A stretch of 35,825 bases of DNA, taken from assembly GCA_943357245.1 (NCBI GenBank), contig CALRGH010000006.1, positions 1 through 35,825 on the forward strand. The letters run 5' to 3'. Source of the stretch: Candidatus Nomurabacteria bacterium. Its GTDB lineage: Bacteria > Patescibacteriota > Minisyncoccia > Phycocordibacterales > UBA9973. Below the pieces are notes generated by a model. The model made no database searches. It saw only the letters and a program-made list of their open reading frames with translations, and had not been told where the DNA came from. Both the position numbers and the translations under genes were made by a program. Shown here piece after piece: positions 23,299 through 29,495 of the stretch; position 1 is the first letter of the stretch; every line of letters begins with the position of its first letter.

Positions 23299-23835
23299 TC
23301 ACAACGTTTCTCGGCGAGGGTGTTTTGCGATAGCAAGGAGTGCAGTAAAGACAATAAGCGACATGGTAGGGATGGTGATGAAGCCAAATTCCATCACATA
23401 GCGAGTAGTACAAGAAACATCGACTCCGCAAGGAAGAGGGTTGATACCAGTGAAAGTAATGAATGTGTGGTATGCCGCAATTAAAAATCCGATCACAGAA
23501 AGATTAAATCCATACATAAGCACATCGCGAGTGGGAAGTCGTTTGATAAGTGCTGTTGCAAATAAGACAACTTGCGAATAGAAAAATATTCTCTGCAACC
23601 AACAAAGTTTGCAGGGTGGGTAGCCGATCACATCAGAATAAAAAAGACTGATGAGTGTTGCGCTACTAACGAGTGCAAGTGAAATGATAACTCTATTTTT
23701 GCCAACAAAATCCGAAAGCCAAGAAATAAATGGCGCACGGATAAATCGTGAGAGTAGTAACAATATTGTGAATAATAATATTCCACAAATACCGAGTGCA
23801 AGAATTGTATTGAAGATAGAAATAGAGGTGCTCAT
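23299..23835 (-). CDS. dsbB: DsbB-like disulfide bond oxidoreductase
   Basis: This 178-aa membrane protein has about five hydrophobic segments, a CKLCW motif (C75, C78) in the first extracytoplasmic loop and a second cysteine pair (C136, C142) in the next. These match the two redox pairs of DsbB, which reoxidises DsbA using quinone. It starts 1 bp after the stop of the CPHC thioredoxin-like gene, so the two form an oxidative folding operon. Confidence 0.9.
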   Translation of the reverse strand: MSTSISIFNTILALGICGILLFTILLLLSRFIRAPFISWLSDFVGKNRVIISLALVSSATLISLFYSDVIGYPPCKLCWLQRIFFYSQVVLFATALIKRLPTRDVLMYGFNLSVIGFLIAAYHTFITFTGINPLPCGVDVSCTTRYVMEFGFITIPTMSLIVFTALLAIAKHPRRETL

Positions 23836-23836
23836 A

Positions 23837-24400
23837 TTATTTTTCGGTTGGTGCTACGCATCCAGAAAATGCTGTGAGCTTTTCAAGATCAAGTTCGCCG
23901 CTAGTACGTGAGCCAGCGGGGAATGTCCATGTCGATCCTGTGTGCACAGGATCTGTTTCTGCAATTACTTTTACGTCAGCAAAATTCCACGTCTTGTAAT
24001 ACTTTGAACCTGTTTGTACGCATGATGCTGGTTGGTCAACAGGACCTGGTTGCACATCGCAAATAATTGGTAGAGCTACACTCTCAACAATAATTTCTTT
24101 TGGGAAAAACCATGTTGGGTAACCTTCTACTTTTTTATCGATACAAATTTGTTTTTGAGAATTATCCGCATTTGAACATTCTACATACGGAAGAAAACTT
24201 TTTGAATTTCCAAAGAGTGCTTTTTGTGCTTGGCAGTGTGGACACCAAAATGCTCCATAAAATACAACTCCTTGATCTTTTAGACATTGAGCAAAAACTG
24301 CTTTTGGTGCAGTAGGGTCTGGTTTGCTTACTTGCACTAATAAATATCCACCGCCAACAACTGCAATAATAATGAGTAATGTAATGATAAGTGTTTTCAT
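23837..24400 (-). CDS. Membrane-anchored thioredoxin-like (DsbA-type) oxidoreductase
   Basis: This 187-aa protein has an N-terminal hydrophobic anchor (about 4-24) and a thioredoxin-like fold with FYGAFWCPHCQAQK (C53, C56) and a following cis-Pro segment VEGYPTWFF. CPHC is the DsbA-type active site. Four further cysteines, including ECSN, QICI and ICDV, may form structural pairs. It probably oxidises exported proteins outside the membrane with DsbB, whose gene follows after 1 bp. The ATG directly touches a long stem in the 5' leader, and no Shine-Dalgarno is seen. Confidence 0.87.
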   Translation of the reverse strand: MKTLIITLLIIIAVVGGGYLLVQVSKPDPTAPKAVFAQCLKDQGVVFYGAFWCPHCQAQKALFGNSKSFLPYVECSNADNSQKQICIDKKVEGYPTWFFPKEIIVESVALPIICDVQPGPVDQPASCVQTGSKYYKTWNFADVKVIAETDPVHTGSTWTFPAGSRTSGELDLEKLTAFSGCVAPTEK

Positions 24401-24541
24401 CCGGGTAGTGAAAAATGGCAGTATTGATTCGTACCATCTTTATTATGTTGATAAATTACGCAAAAGTTAAAAAATATAACTAGTTCACCTCAATGCTTCC
24501 GGCGCTGCCATTTTCTACTACCGGATTCATGCTTTGAGTAT
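24401..24541 (-). promoter_or_regulatory. Structured leader of the dsb operon
   Basis: Reading the minus strand, a TATACT box at 24536-24541 is followed by CCGGTAGTAGAAAATGGCAG (24505-24524), an 83-nt loop, and its partner at 24401-24421, which ends right at the ATG. The stem has about 18 bp with one bulge and one mismatch. A leader with a start codon flush against a long stem and no ribosome site suggests translational control, though a DNA-level role is possible. The remainder of the 24401-24760 gap holds a two-hairpin repeat and no gene. Confidence 0.5.
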
Positions 24542-24636
24542 ACCAAAACAATACATTTTGTCGTCGAAGACATTTCTTGATTTTATGTCATAAATATGTT
24601 ACTTTTGCAGTATTCAATTATCACTTGTTTCCCTAA

Positions 24637-24686
24637 AACATTTTGTTTCAAAATGTTCGGGTGAACAATTTATCGGATAAATTGTT
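24637..24686. repeat. Two-hairpin repeat upstream of tRNA-Lys
   Basis: Hairpin 1 (24637-24657) has AACATTTTG/CAAAATGTT arms and a TTT loop. Hairpin 2 (24664-24686) has AACAATTTAT/ATAAATTGTT arms and a CGG centre. A 6-nt linker CGGGTG joins them. The first hairpin is identical over 19 bases (ACATTTTGTTTCAAAATGT) to one beside tRNA-Arg at 27847-27865. Confidence 0.7.
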
Positions 24687-24760
24687 TTAACCGCCAGGAG
24701 GTGTCTTGGTAGGTATCAGCTGGTAGTGGAAAAAGTAAGGAAAAATATAAAGCACAATAT

Positions 24761-24833
24761 CCGCCCGTAGCTCAGTTGGTAGAGCAGCTCCCTTTTAAGG
24801 AGAGGGTCGTAGGTTCGATTCCTACCGGGCGGA
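24761..24833 (+). tRNA. tRNA-Lys (anticodon TTT)
   Basis: All four arms can be folded: acceptor CCGCCCG with CGGGCGG, D arm GCTC/GAGC, anticodon arm CTCC/GGAG with loop CTTTTAA, and T arm GTAGG/CCTAC with TTCGATT loop. The anticodon TTT reads lysine codons. The 27-43 pair is G-A, a mismatch. CCA is not encoded; CTA follows the discriminator A. The 3' end runs into a palindrome. Confidence 0.95.
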
Positions 24834-24879
24834 CTAGGCTAAAAAAGTAAACTGCTTTACTTTTTTATGCACTAGTCCG
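24830..24879. repeat. Palindrome incorporating the tRNA-Lys 3' end
   Basis: CGGACTAG (24830-24837), which includes the tRNA 3' terminal bases, is mirrored by CTAGTCCG (24872-24879). Between them AAAAAAGTAAA and TTTACTTTTTT form an inner stem with a CTGC loop. The inner stem followed by T-run can act as terminator for the tRNA. Confidence 0.75.
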
Positions 24880-25066
24880 AGCCGCAGGCATGTTTCGATA
24901 CCAATCGGAACAGCCGAGGCGGGGTCGCGAAAAATTATGAGCGTCGGCGAATAATTTATTCGTGACGACTAGTCCGAGCCGCAGCGATGTTTTTCGTTTC
25001 GAAAAACCGCGAGGCGGGGTCGCAAAAATTTCGAGCGACGGCGAGAAATTATTTGTGACGACAAAA
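24871..25066. repeat. Two tandem ~97-bp two-hairpin repeat units
   Basis: The 17-mer ACTAGTCCGAGCCGCAG occurs at 24871-24887 and 24968-24984. Each unit continues with hairpin 1 (TGTTTCGAT/ATCGGAACA, or TTTTTCG/CGAAAAA), a linker GAGGCGGGGTCGC, and hairpin 2 whose loop contains GCGWCGGCG and which closes with GTGACGAC. The sequence of the stems differs between units but the layout is conserved. This fills most of the 268-bp tRNA-Lys to methyltransferase gap; no gene is seen there. Confidence 0.7.
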
Positions 25067-25101
25067 GGAAAGTCGCGGGGAGTTCCTATTTTAGCTTTCC
25101 T

Positions 25102-25575
25102 ATGCCTAAAAAAATCCTCCTCCTCGACAACATACGCTCTTCCGAGAATGTCGGATCATTATTTCGTACCGCGGATGCATTTGGTATTTCAGAAATTATT
25201 CTGATCGGTATCACCCCGACCCCTATAGACCGATTTGGACGCCCAAATGCAAAAGTCGCCAAGACTGCACTTGGTGCAGAAAAAACAATTACTTGGCAAT
25301 CAGTGGGGACAGCAGAAGAAGTAGTTCTCTATATTCGAAAACAAAAATTGCCACTCTATGTACTTGAACAAGACACAAAAGCAATTCCACTTGCAAAGCA
25401 AAAAGCACAAGCGTGGGCGCTTGTGCTTGGTAATGAAGTAAATGGTGTTTCAGATTATTTGTTACAACAAGCAGACATCATTTTTGAAATTCCCATGCAA
25501 GGAGAGAAAGAGTCGCTCAATGTGAGTGTTGCTGGAGGAATAGCGTTACACCAGTTAGTAGAAAGTAGTAAGTAG
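25102..25575 (+). CDS. SpoU/TrmH family RNA 2'-O-methyltransferase
   Basis: This 157-aa SPOUT protein shows motif 1 SSENVGSLFRTADAFG, motif 2 VLGNEVNGVSD and motif 3 IPMQGEKESLNVSVAGGIAL, with the trefoil-knot AdoMet site. Relatives methylate ribose 2'-OH in tRNA or rRNA; at this short length there is no extra RNA-binding domain and the substrate cannot be assigned. The gene follows the repeats behind tRNA-Lys and lacks a clear promoter or ribosome site. Confidence 0.9.
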   Translation: MPKKILLLDNIRSSENVGSLFRTADAFGISEIILIGITPTPIDRFGRPNAKVAKTALGAEKTITWQSVGTAEEVVLYIRKQKLPLYVLEQDTKAIPLAKQKAQAWALVLGNEVNGVSDYLLQQADIIFEIPMQGEKESLNVSVAGGIALHQLVESSK

Positions 25576-25593
25576 ATAGTAGAAGCGAATAAC

Positions 25594-25634
25594 ACAAAAC
25601 GCAGAATTTGGCGAAGCCAAATTCTGCGTTTTGT
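25594..25634. terminator. Bidirectional terminator with GAA triloop
   Basis: A 19-bp stem with GAATTTGGC at the top closes on GAA (GCGAAGC mini-hairpin). Left of it is a TAGTAAGTAGATAGTAG tract (about 25566-25582) and right of it TTTACTTACTAAT (about 25649-25661), a loose mirror image. It separates two convergent genes. Confidence 0.85.
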
Positions 25635-25656
25635 TTACTGTTTAATATTTTACTTA

Positions 25657-26256
25657 CTAATTTACAAATCGGACACTGCGCATAATAGTGAGCGCTGTCG
25701 CCTGTGTTTCTGGGGTAAGACTAATGCCAAATATCATCAAACTTTCTTTGTACGGATATCGGTCAAAAAGCATTACTGTTTTTGTACCAAATTTTTTAGG
25801 TAAAAATAACTTTGCATTTGTAGGACCAACTAATTCTTTCGTTATTTGATAGCGATTGTCGCGTTCATCAATGTCTGGTTTGATATACAATCCATATTCA
25901 AATGAAATAGTAGTAACGCCATTGGTAACACCACCACGATAAACAAGATTCTCTGGCTGAGTCGGGTTCACCACATACCAGCCAGGAGGTACATTTAATG
26001 AAAAATTACTGAAGGCAACATTGTGCCAATCTTTCAGCGGTGGTGCGCTTGTGTCAGTGATGATTGGCGCGACAGGAGATTGTACAAATACTGGTGCATT
26101 TTCGGAACGTTCAACACCGCCGGTAATGTACCAAATAAAAAACATGAACATAAATACTCCAAACAGCCACAGGAAAAAAAATCCAGGGTGTGCTGGTGGC
26201 ATAAGCCACCCAAGGGATGAACCTCCTTCTGCTGGTTTTTTCTTGTCATCTGCCAT
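25657..26256 (-). CDS. Membrane-anchored hypothetical protein
   Basis: This 199-aa protein has a short cytoplasmic N-terminus, one TM helix (FFFLWLFGVFMFMFFIWYI, about 26-45) and an extracytoplasmic domain of about 150 residues that begins with SNFSLNVPPGWYV and ends ALTIMRSVRFVN. That layout resembles PsbP-like or stress-associated lipoprotein domains, but I would not assign a function. A TATTCT box at 26263-26268 (minus-strand sense) ends 6 nt before the ATG. It is downstream of ruvA. Confidence 0.65.
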   Translation of the reverse strand: MADDKKKPAEGGSSLGWLMPPAHPGFFFLWLFGVFMFMFFIWYITGGVERSENAPVFVQSPVAPIITDTSAPPLKDWHNVAFSNFSLNVPPGWYVVNPTQPENLVYRGGVTNGVTTISFEYGLYIKPDIDERDNRYQITKELVGPTNAKLFLPKKFGTKTVMLFDRYPYKESLMIFGISLTPETQATALTIMRSVRFVN

Positions 26257-26279
26257 AGATATAGAATACCACGCGCTTT

Positions 26280-26858
26280 TTAATTTCTCCCCAATAACTT
26301 GAGCGCGTGTTTGAGTCGAGCATTTGTATCCGTGATATCTTCTGGTATATGTCCCAGCACTTCGCGGATTTCACGTTCGCTGTACCCAAGCACTTTAAGT
26401 GCGTCCATGACATCACCAGACCCACGCAATTCCATAGGGCGCTTGCCGATATCTATTCTACTTGCCAATTTGTCGCGTAATTCAATGACAATTTTTTCTG
26501 CAGTCTTTCTACCAATGCCAGAAACCTTCGTAAGGTAGCCAGTATCACCAGACGCGATGGCATGTGAGAGGAGATCGATTGAGGCAAGTCCTAAAATACC
26601 AAGTCCTGATTTTGGACCAATACCAGATACAGAAATAAGCATTTCAAAAAGCTCACGTTCACCAGACGAGAGGAATCCGTACAGCTCGTGTGCATCTTCC
26701 CGAATTGCGAGATAGGTAAAAAGCTTCGCTTCTATGTCGAGCGAAAGGGAAGCGAGCGTGTCGGCTGTGGTAAACACACGATAGCCCAAACCACCGGTTT
26801 CAATGACGGCATATTTATCGGTAATTTCTACAACGGGGCCGCGAATGTGGGAAATCAT
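26280..26858 (-). CDS. ruvA: Holliday junction DNA-binding protein RuvA
   Basis: This 192-aa protein has the N-terminal OB-fold (MISHIRGPVVEI; GLGYRVFT), the helix-hairpin-helix motifs (LISVSGIGPKSGLGIL and VSGIGRKTAEKIVIEL) and the C-terminal domain III (DVMDALKVLGYSEREI) that contacts RuvB. It binds the four-way junction and loads RuvB. ruvB and ruvC are both near 8.2-10.5 kb in this window, so ruvA is separated from them. Confidence 0.97.
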   Translation of the reverse strand: MISHIRGPVVEITDKYAVIETGGLGYRVFTTADTLASLSLDIEAKLFTYLAIREDAHELYGFLSSGERELFEMLISVSGIGPKSGLGILGLASIDLLSHAIASGDTGYLTKVSGIGRKTAEKIVIELRDKLASRIDIGKRPMELRGSGDVMDALKVLGYSEREIREVLGHIPEDITDTNARLKHALKLLGRN

Positions 26859-27035
26859 GGATTAGTAAGTAGTAAATAGTTAGTAGTAAGTAGTGAACAC
26901 AGTATACCAATAGCGAGGAATTTGGCGAAACCAAATTCTGGGCCCGCCCTTGTAAATGCTGTTTTTTTCTGCTATAGTGCTTCTGTTCGAAATTGTCCTA
27001 CTACTAGCTACTTACTACTATCTACTAACTAAGTT
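26859..27035. promoter_or_regulatory. Divergent ruvA/rpsT control region with mirrored TAGTAAGTAG tracts
   Basis: About 26863-26896 contains repeated TAGTAAGTAGT words and about 26999-27032 contains the mirror image (CTACTTACTACTATCTAC). Thus each divergent gene has the same sense tract right before its ATG. Between them are GAATTTGG/CCAAATTC (26918-26938) with a CGAAA loop and a TGCTATAGT extended -10 near 26970-26980 for rpsT. Confidence 0.6.
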
Positions 27036-27296
27036 ATGCCAATCACCCAATCAGCAAAAAAAGCACTCCGCGGATCAATGCGCAAAAAAGCAGTCAACGA
27101 TCGTAAGAAAAAAGCGCTCAAAGAAACATTCAAGAGTATTGAACGTCTTGTGAAAGAAAAGAAAGGCGCTGAAGCAACAAAACAAGTAGCTCTCGCATAC
27201 AGTGCAATCGATAAGGCTGCAAAGTCTGGTGTTATAAAGAAAAACACTGCTGCTCGCAAGAAGTCTCGCATTGCTCGAATGACAAACGTTAAATAA
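27036..27296 (+). CDS. rpsT: 30S ribosomal protein S20
   Basis: This 86-aa, lysine/arginine-rich protein has the S20 layout: MPITQSAKKALRGSMRKKAV at the N-terminus, then helices carrying KKALKETFKSIERLVKEKK, and the end KKNTAARKKSRIARM. S20 binds 16S rRNA early in 30S assembly. It is divergent from ruvA and has its own terminator. Confidence 0.97.
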   Translation: MPITQSAKKALRGSMRKKAVNDRKKKALKETFKSIERLVKEKKGAEATKQVALAYSAIDKAAKSGVIKKNTAARKKSRIARMTNVK

Positions 27297-27307
27297 ATCT
27301 ATTAAAC

Positions 27308-27330
27308 AAAAAACGCCTTTGGCGTTTTTT
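27308..27330 (+). terminator. Rho-independent terminator after rpsT
   Basis: AAAAAACGCC pairs with GGCGTTTTTT over a TTT loop. Confidence 0.9.
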
Positions 27331-27363
27331 GTTTTTATGGAAACATCCTTGTATACTTAATAC

Positions 27364-27627
27364 ATGTTCACTTTTTATTATGGTAAAGATTGCCCGCATT
27401 GTGCAAAAATGCACGAGCTTTTGGATGCGACTGAAAAAAAGCAAGGAAAATTATTTGATCGTGTTGAGGTTTGGCACAACGAAGAGGAATTAAAAAAATT
27501 GGAGGCGATTGATAAAGACCGTTGTGGGGGAGTGCCGTTTTTCTACAATCCAAAAACAGATACCTATTTGTGCGGGGAGATAGAGCCCAATGAACTGGAA
27601 ACATGGCTGAAGGAGCAAGAACTGTAG
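27364..27627 (+). CDS. Glutaredoxin/thioredoxin-like small protein, CPHC
   Basis: This 87-aa protein begins MFTFYYGKDCPHCAKMHELL with active-site C10 and C13, followed by a GGVPFFYNPKTDTYLCG segment whose VPF matches the cis-Pro loop. It is a minimal thioredoxin fold without signal peptide, thus probably cytoplasmic. CPHC implies an oxidising or isomerase-like potential; the substrate is unknown. A TATACT box at 27352-27357 ends 6 nt before the ATG. Confidence 0.8.
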   Translation: MFTFYYGKDCPHCAKMHELLDATEKKQGKLFDRVEVWHNEEELKKLEAIDKDRCGGVPFFYNPKTDTYLCGEIEPNELETWLKEQEL

Positions 27628-27628
27628 C

Positions 27629-27657
27629 TTTACCAAAAGACCTTTCTATCGTATACT
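27629..27657 (+). promoter_or_regulatory. Promoter of tRNA-Arg
   Basis: TTTACC at 27629-27634 and TATACT at 27652-27657 are 17 bp apart, about 20 bp before the mature tRNA 5' end. Confidence 0.75.
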
Positions 27658-27676
27658 AGCTTCACTTTTAATAGAT

Positions 27677-27748
27677 GGTCTTGTCGTTCAATGGATAGGA
27701 CACTCCCCTGCGAAGGGAGAAATGCAGGTTCGATTCCTGCCAGGGCCA
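27677..27748 (+). tRNA. tRNA-Arg (anticodon GCG)
   Basis: Acceptor GGTCTTG pairs with CAGGGCC (with G-T pairs), D arm GTTC/GGAC, anticodon arm CTCCC/GGGAG with loop CTGCGAA, T arm GCAGG/CCTGC with TTCGATT loop. The anticodon GCG reads CGC arginine codons. CCA is not encoded. The acceptor 3' strand is also the left end of a 57-nt perfect palindrome. Confidence 0.93.
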
Positions 27749-27797
27749 CAATATGAAAAACCGACTCACTGAGTCGGTTTTTCATATTGTGGCCCTG
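27741..27797. repeat. Perfect 57-nt palindrome starting inside tRNA-Arg
   Basis: Arms of 27 bp (27741-27767 and 27771-27797) surround a 3-nt ACT loop. The left arm begins with CAGGGCCA, the tRNA acceptor 3' strand plus discriminator. The AAAAACCGACTC part with its mirror and T-run can end transcription, but the tRNA 3' end is drawn into the stem. Confidence 0.9.
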
Positions 27798-27938
27798 AGC
27801 AAGCAAACTGCTTTGCTTGCGTGCAGGAATCGAACGTCGGAGCGTTACATTTTGTTTCAAAATGTCGCGAGGTGGTGCCCAGACAAATTTTTGCGACGGC
27901 AAAAATTTAGTCGAGGGGGATTCCTGCCAGGGCCACAC
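27788..27938. repeat. tRNA-Arg 3'-end copies around a two-hairpin repeat
   Basis: The inverted tRNA 3' end appears as TGTGGCCCTG (27788-27797), is interrupted by a small palindrome (GCAAGCAAA, CTGC, TTTGCTTGC), and resumes as GCAGGAATCGAAC. Next come hairpin 1 (27847-27865), linker CGCGAGGTGGTGCCCA, and hairpin 2 (27882-27912; AAATTTTTG/CAAAAATTT with CGACGG loop). A direct copy of the tRNA 3' end, GATTCCTGCCAGGGCCACA, closes the unit at about 27919-27937. No gene is seen in 27749-27981. Confidence 0.8.
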
Positions 27939-27942
27939 GTAT

Positions 27943-27973
27943 AAAAAATCTCAGCTTCTCGCTGAGATTTTTT
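27943..27973. terminator. Bidirectional terminator
   Basis: AAAAAATCTCAGC pairs with GCTGAGATTTTTT over a TTCTC loop; it lies just after the repeat region and just beyond the stop of the minus-strand membrane-protein gene. Confidence 0.88.
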
Positions 27974-27981
27974 GTCTTTTT

Positions 27982-28452
27982 CTAAAACCCTAATTTATCC
28001 ATAATCTTGTGGCTTCTAGATTCGGTGAGGAGCGCTTCTTTTAATTTTGGCGACAAGAGTGCTTTGACTTCTTCTTTGGAGACGCCTTGGAGGGGGACTG
28101 CAATGAGTGGCATAAAGATACGGTCGCTCATAAAGAGTAACCGATAGCCGTCTTCATCTTGGGATATCCAAAACGATACGGTGTGTATGTGCGGATAAAA
28201 ATGATGGGCTACTTGGATGCCATCGTCAGTAATACTAATAGTGATAATTCCAGGTGGGCGTTTTGCGTAAAGTGATAACGTAATACCCGCAACAATAATA
28301 AGTACGGCAAAAATATAATTTGAAAAAAGTACCGCAGCAACCGCACTGGCTACCGTGATAATACCAAGTGCCCAAAACCAGTCATTGTGTTTTGGTTGGT
28401 GTTTGTATTCGTGTACTTCCCAACTAAGCAGGGAATCAGGGTGGAGAGGCAT
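27982..28452 (-). CDS. Two-TM membrane protein of unknown function
   Basis: The start is placed at 28452 (MPLHPDSLLSWEVHEYKHQP), because the longer frame upstream translates a low-complexity tract and a TATACT box (28459-28464, minus-strand sense, preceded by TGC) ends 6 nt before this ATG. The product is 156 aa: a soluble N-terminus with HEYKHQPKHNDWFWALG, two adjacent TM helices, then a cytoplasmic PH-like beta-rich part (IITISITDDGIQVAHHFYPH). I have no functional assignment. The layout resembles bacterial membrane-PH-like proteins, weakly. Confidence 0.65.
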   Translation of the reverse strand: MPLHPDSLLSWEVHEYKHQPKHNDWFWALGIITVASAVAAVLFSNYIFAVLIIVAGITLSLYAKRPPGIITISITDDGIQVAHHFYPHIHTVSFWISQDEDGYRLLFMSDRIFMPLIAVPLQGVSKEEVKALLSPKLKEALLTESRSHKIMDKLGF

Positions 28453-28565
28453 ATGACAAGTATAGCAAGAAAGTAGCTGGTAGCAGGTAGCAAGGAACTG
28501 GGGATTAAAAAAAGATGCAGGAAAATGCTGCGCAAAATCCCGCATCTGCATTTTTCTCATATAAA

Positions 28566-28599
28566 AAATCCCCACCTGCAATTATGCAGAAGGGGATTT
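28566..28599 (-). terminator. Terminator overlapping the desaturase stop
   Basis: AAATCCCC pairs with GGGGATTT and CTGCA with TGCAG inside; T-rich sequence follows on the minus strand. The stop codon of the desaturase-like gene lies in the stem. Confidence 0.75.
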
Positions 28600-29430
28600 A
28601 CGAAGATTTGCTCGCCACCACTTGATCGCAATGAGTTCTCTTTTTGCTTTACTCGAAAGTTTGATAATGCGAAGTGCAAGAAGAGGACGAATCATCAGAT
28701 GATAAATCGGGTCAAAATCTCCAGGACCATATCCTAAGTTTGGACTCTCAGGAAATTGATGGTGATTGTTTTGGTACAATTCACCGTTCATCAGCGGTGC
28801 GCAAGGGGTGTTTCTTGAGTTGTCGTCAGTCTCAAAATTTCGAGTACCTTTTACATGACCAAACCAGTTTACAATAGCACCTTGCAAGGGACCGTTTAAG
28901 AGAATGATTGGTAAAAACACAAGCAGTATCCAATATGGAATAACTAAGCACCAAAGCAGTATATATAATGCGCCCATAAGAAGAGTTGCTTCTTTACTGT
29001 TACTGACTGTTTCAAATCCTTTCCAATCAATTGCGATTTTTGCCTCGTACCTTTTTGAAATCCAGTGTTTGTTTTCTTGAATTTCTCTAAAAATTTTTTT
29101 CGTATCGAGCATCATAACAAAGAGTGGTTCCCAGAATTTATGAGTAGTGCGACCAATAAGATAATTGGAAGGTGAGTGAGGATCCTTCACTGTGTCACTA
29201 AATTCATGATGAGCAAGATGTAATTTGCGGTAGGTTTCTGGTTTTAAAAACGCAGGCCCTTGCAACAAAAAGGTAAGAATGTAAAAGAATCGTTGCCAGT
29301 ACACGCTCATGGAAAATTGTCCATGCGTATGGTAGCGATGCAGAAAAAAAGTGTGTAATGCGAGTGAAAATTGCCAATGCAATCCTACGCCAATAACACA
29401 CAAAAGAGCGAGAATGATTTCGTGTGTCAT
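28582..29430 (-). CDS. Membrane fatty-acid desaturase-like protein
   Basis: This 282-aa protein has four or more TM segments and three histidine boxes: HTFFLHRYHTHGQF, HLAHHEFSD and NNHHQFPESPN. These are the di-iron ligands of the acyl-CoA/acyl-lipid delta-9 desaturase superfamily, and WFGHVKGTRNF is also typical. It would introduce a double bond into acyl chains in the membrane, needing oxygen and electrons. No electron donor or fatty-acid synthesis gene is seen in this window, so the acyl substrate may be scavenged lipid. Function is inferred from motifs. Confidence 0.85.
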   Translation of the reverse strand: MTHEIILALLCVIGVGLHWQFSLALHTFFLHRYHTHGQFSMSVYWQRFFYILTFLLQGPAFLKPETYRKLHLAHHEFSDTVKDPHSPSNYLIGRTTHKFWEPLFVMMLDTKKIFREIQENKHWISKRYEAKIAIDWKGFETVSNSKEATLLMGALYILLWCLVIPYWILLVFLPIILLNGPLQGAIVNWFGHVKGTRNFETDDNSRNTPCAPLMNGELYQNNHHQFPESPNLGYGPGDFDPIYHLMIRPLLALRIIKLSSKAKRELIAIKWWRANLRKSPSA

Positions 29431-29495
29431 GAGTATTTGATTTTGATGATTTACCTAGAATTATATCATGACCACCCATAAGAGGAATGGCTCAT

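Noticed and set aside
23140-23484. Plus-strand 114-aa frame after the holA-like gene
   Set aside because: No promoter or domain, and its second half is antisense to dsbB.
24871-25066. CRISPR array
   Set aside because: Only two units of about 97 bp with diverged inner sequence, no regular spacers and no cas genes.
24962-25204. Plus-strand frame across the tandem repeats
   Set aside because: It overlaps the repeats and the start of the methyltransferase in another frame, with low-complexity Ser-rich translation.
27741-27937. Integrated island bounded by attL and attR at tRNA-Arg
   Set aside because: The direct copies are under 200 bp apart and enclose no integrase or cargo; an attachment-site scar remains possible but not shown.
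27630-27938. Minus-strand frame reading GIEPAFLPSQG
   Set aside because: It is antisense to tRNA-Arg and the repeat region, a common spurious translation.
28453-28581. N-terminal extension of the two-TM membrane protein
   Set aside because: It covers an intergenic tract and the likely promoter TATACT; the ATG at 28452 fits better.
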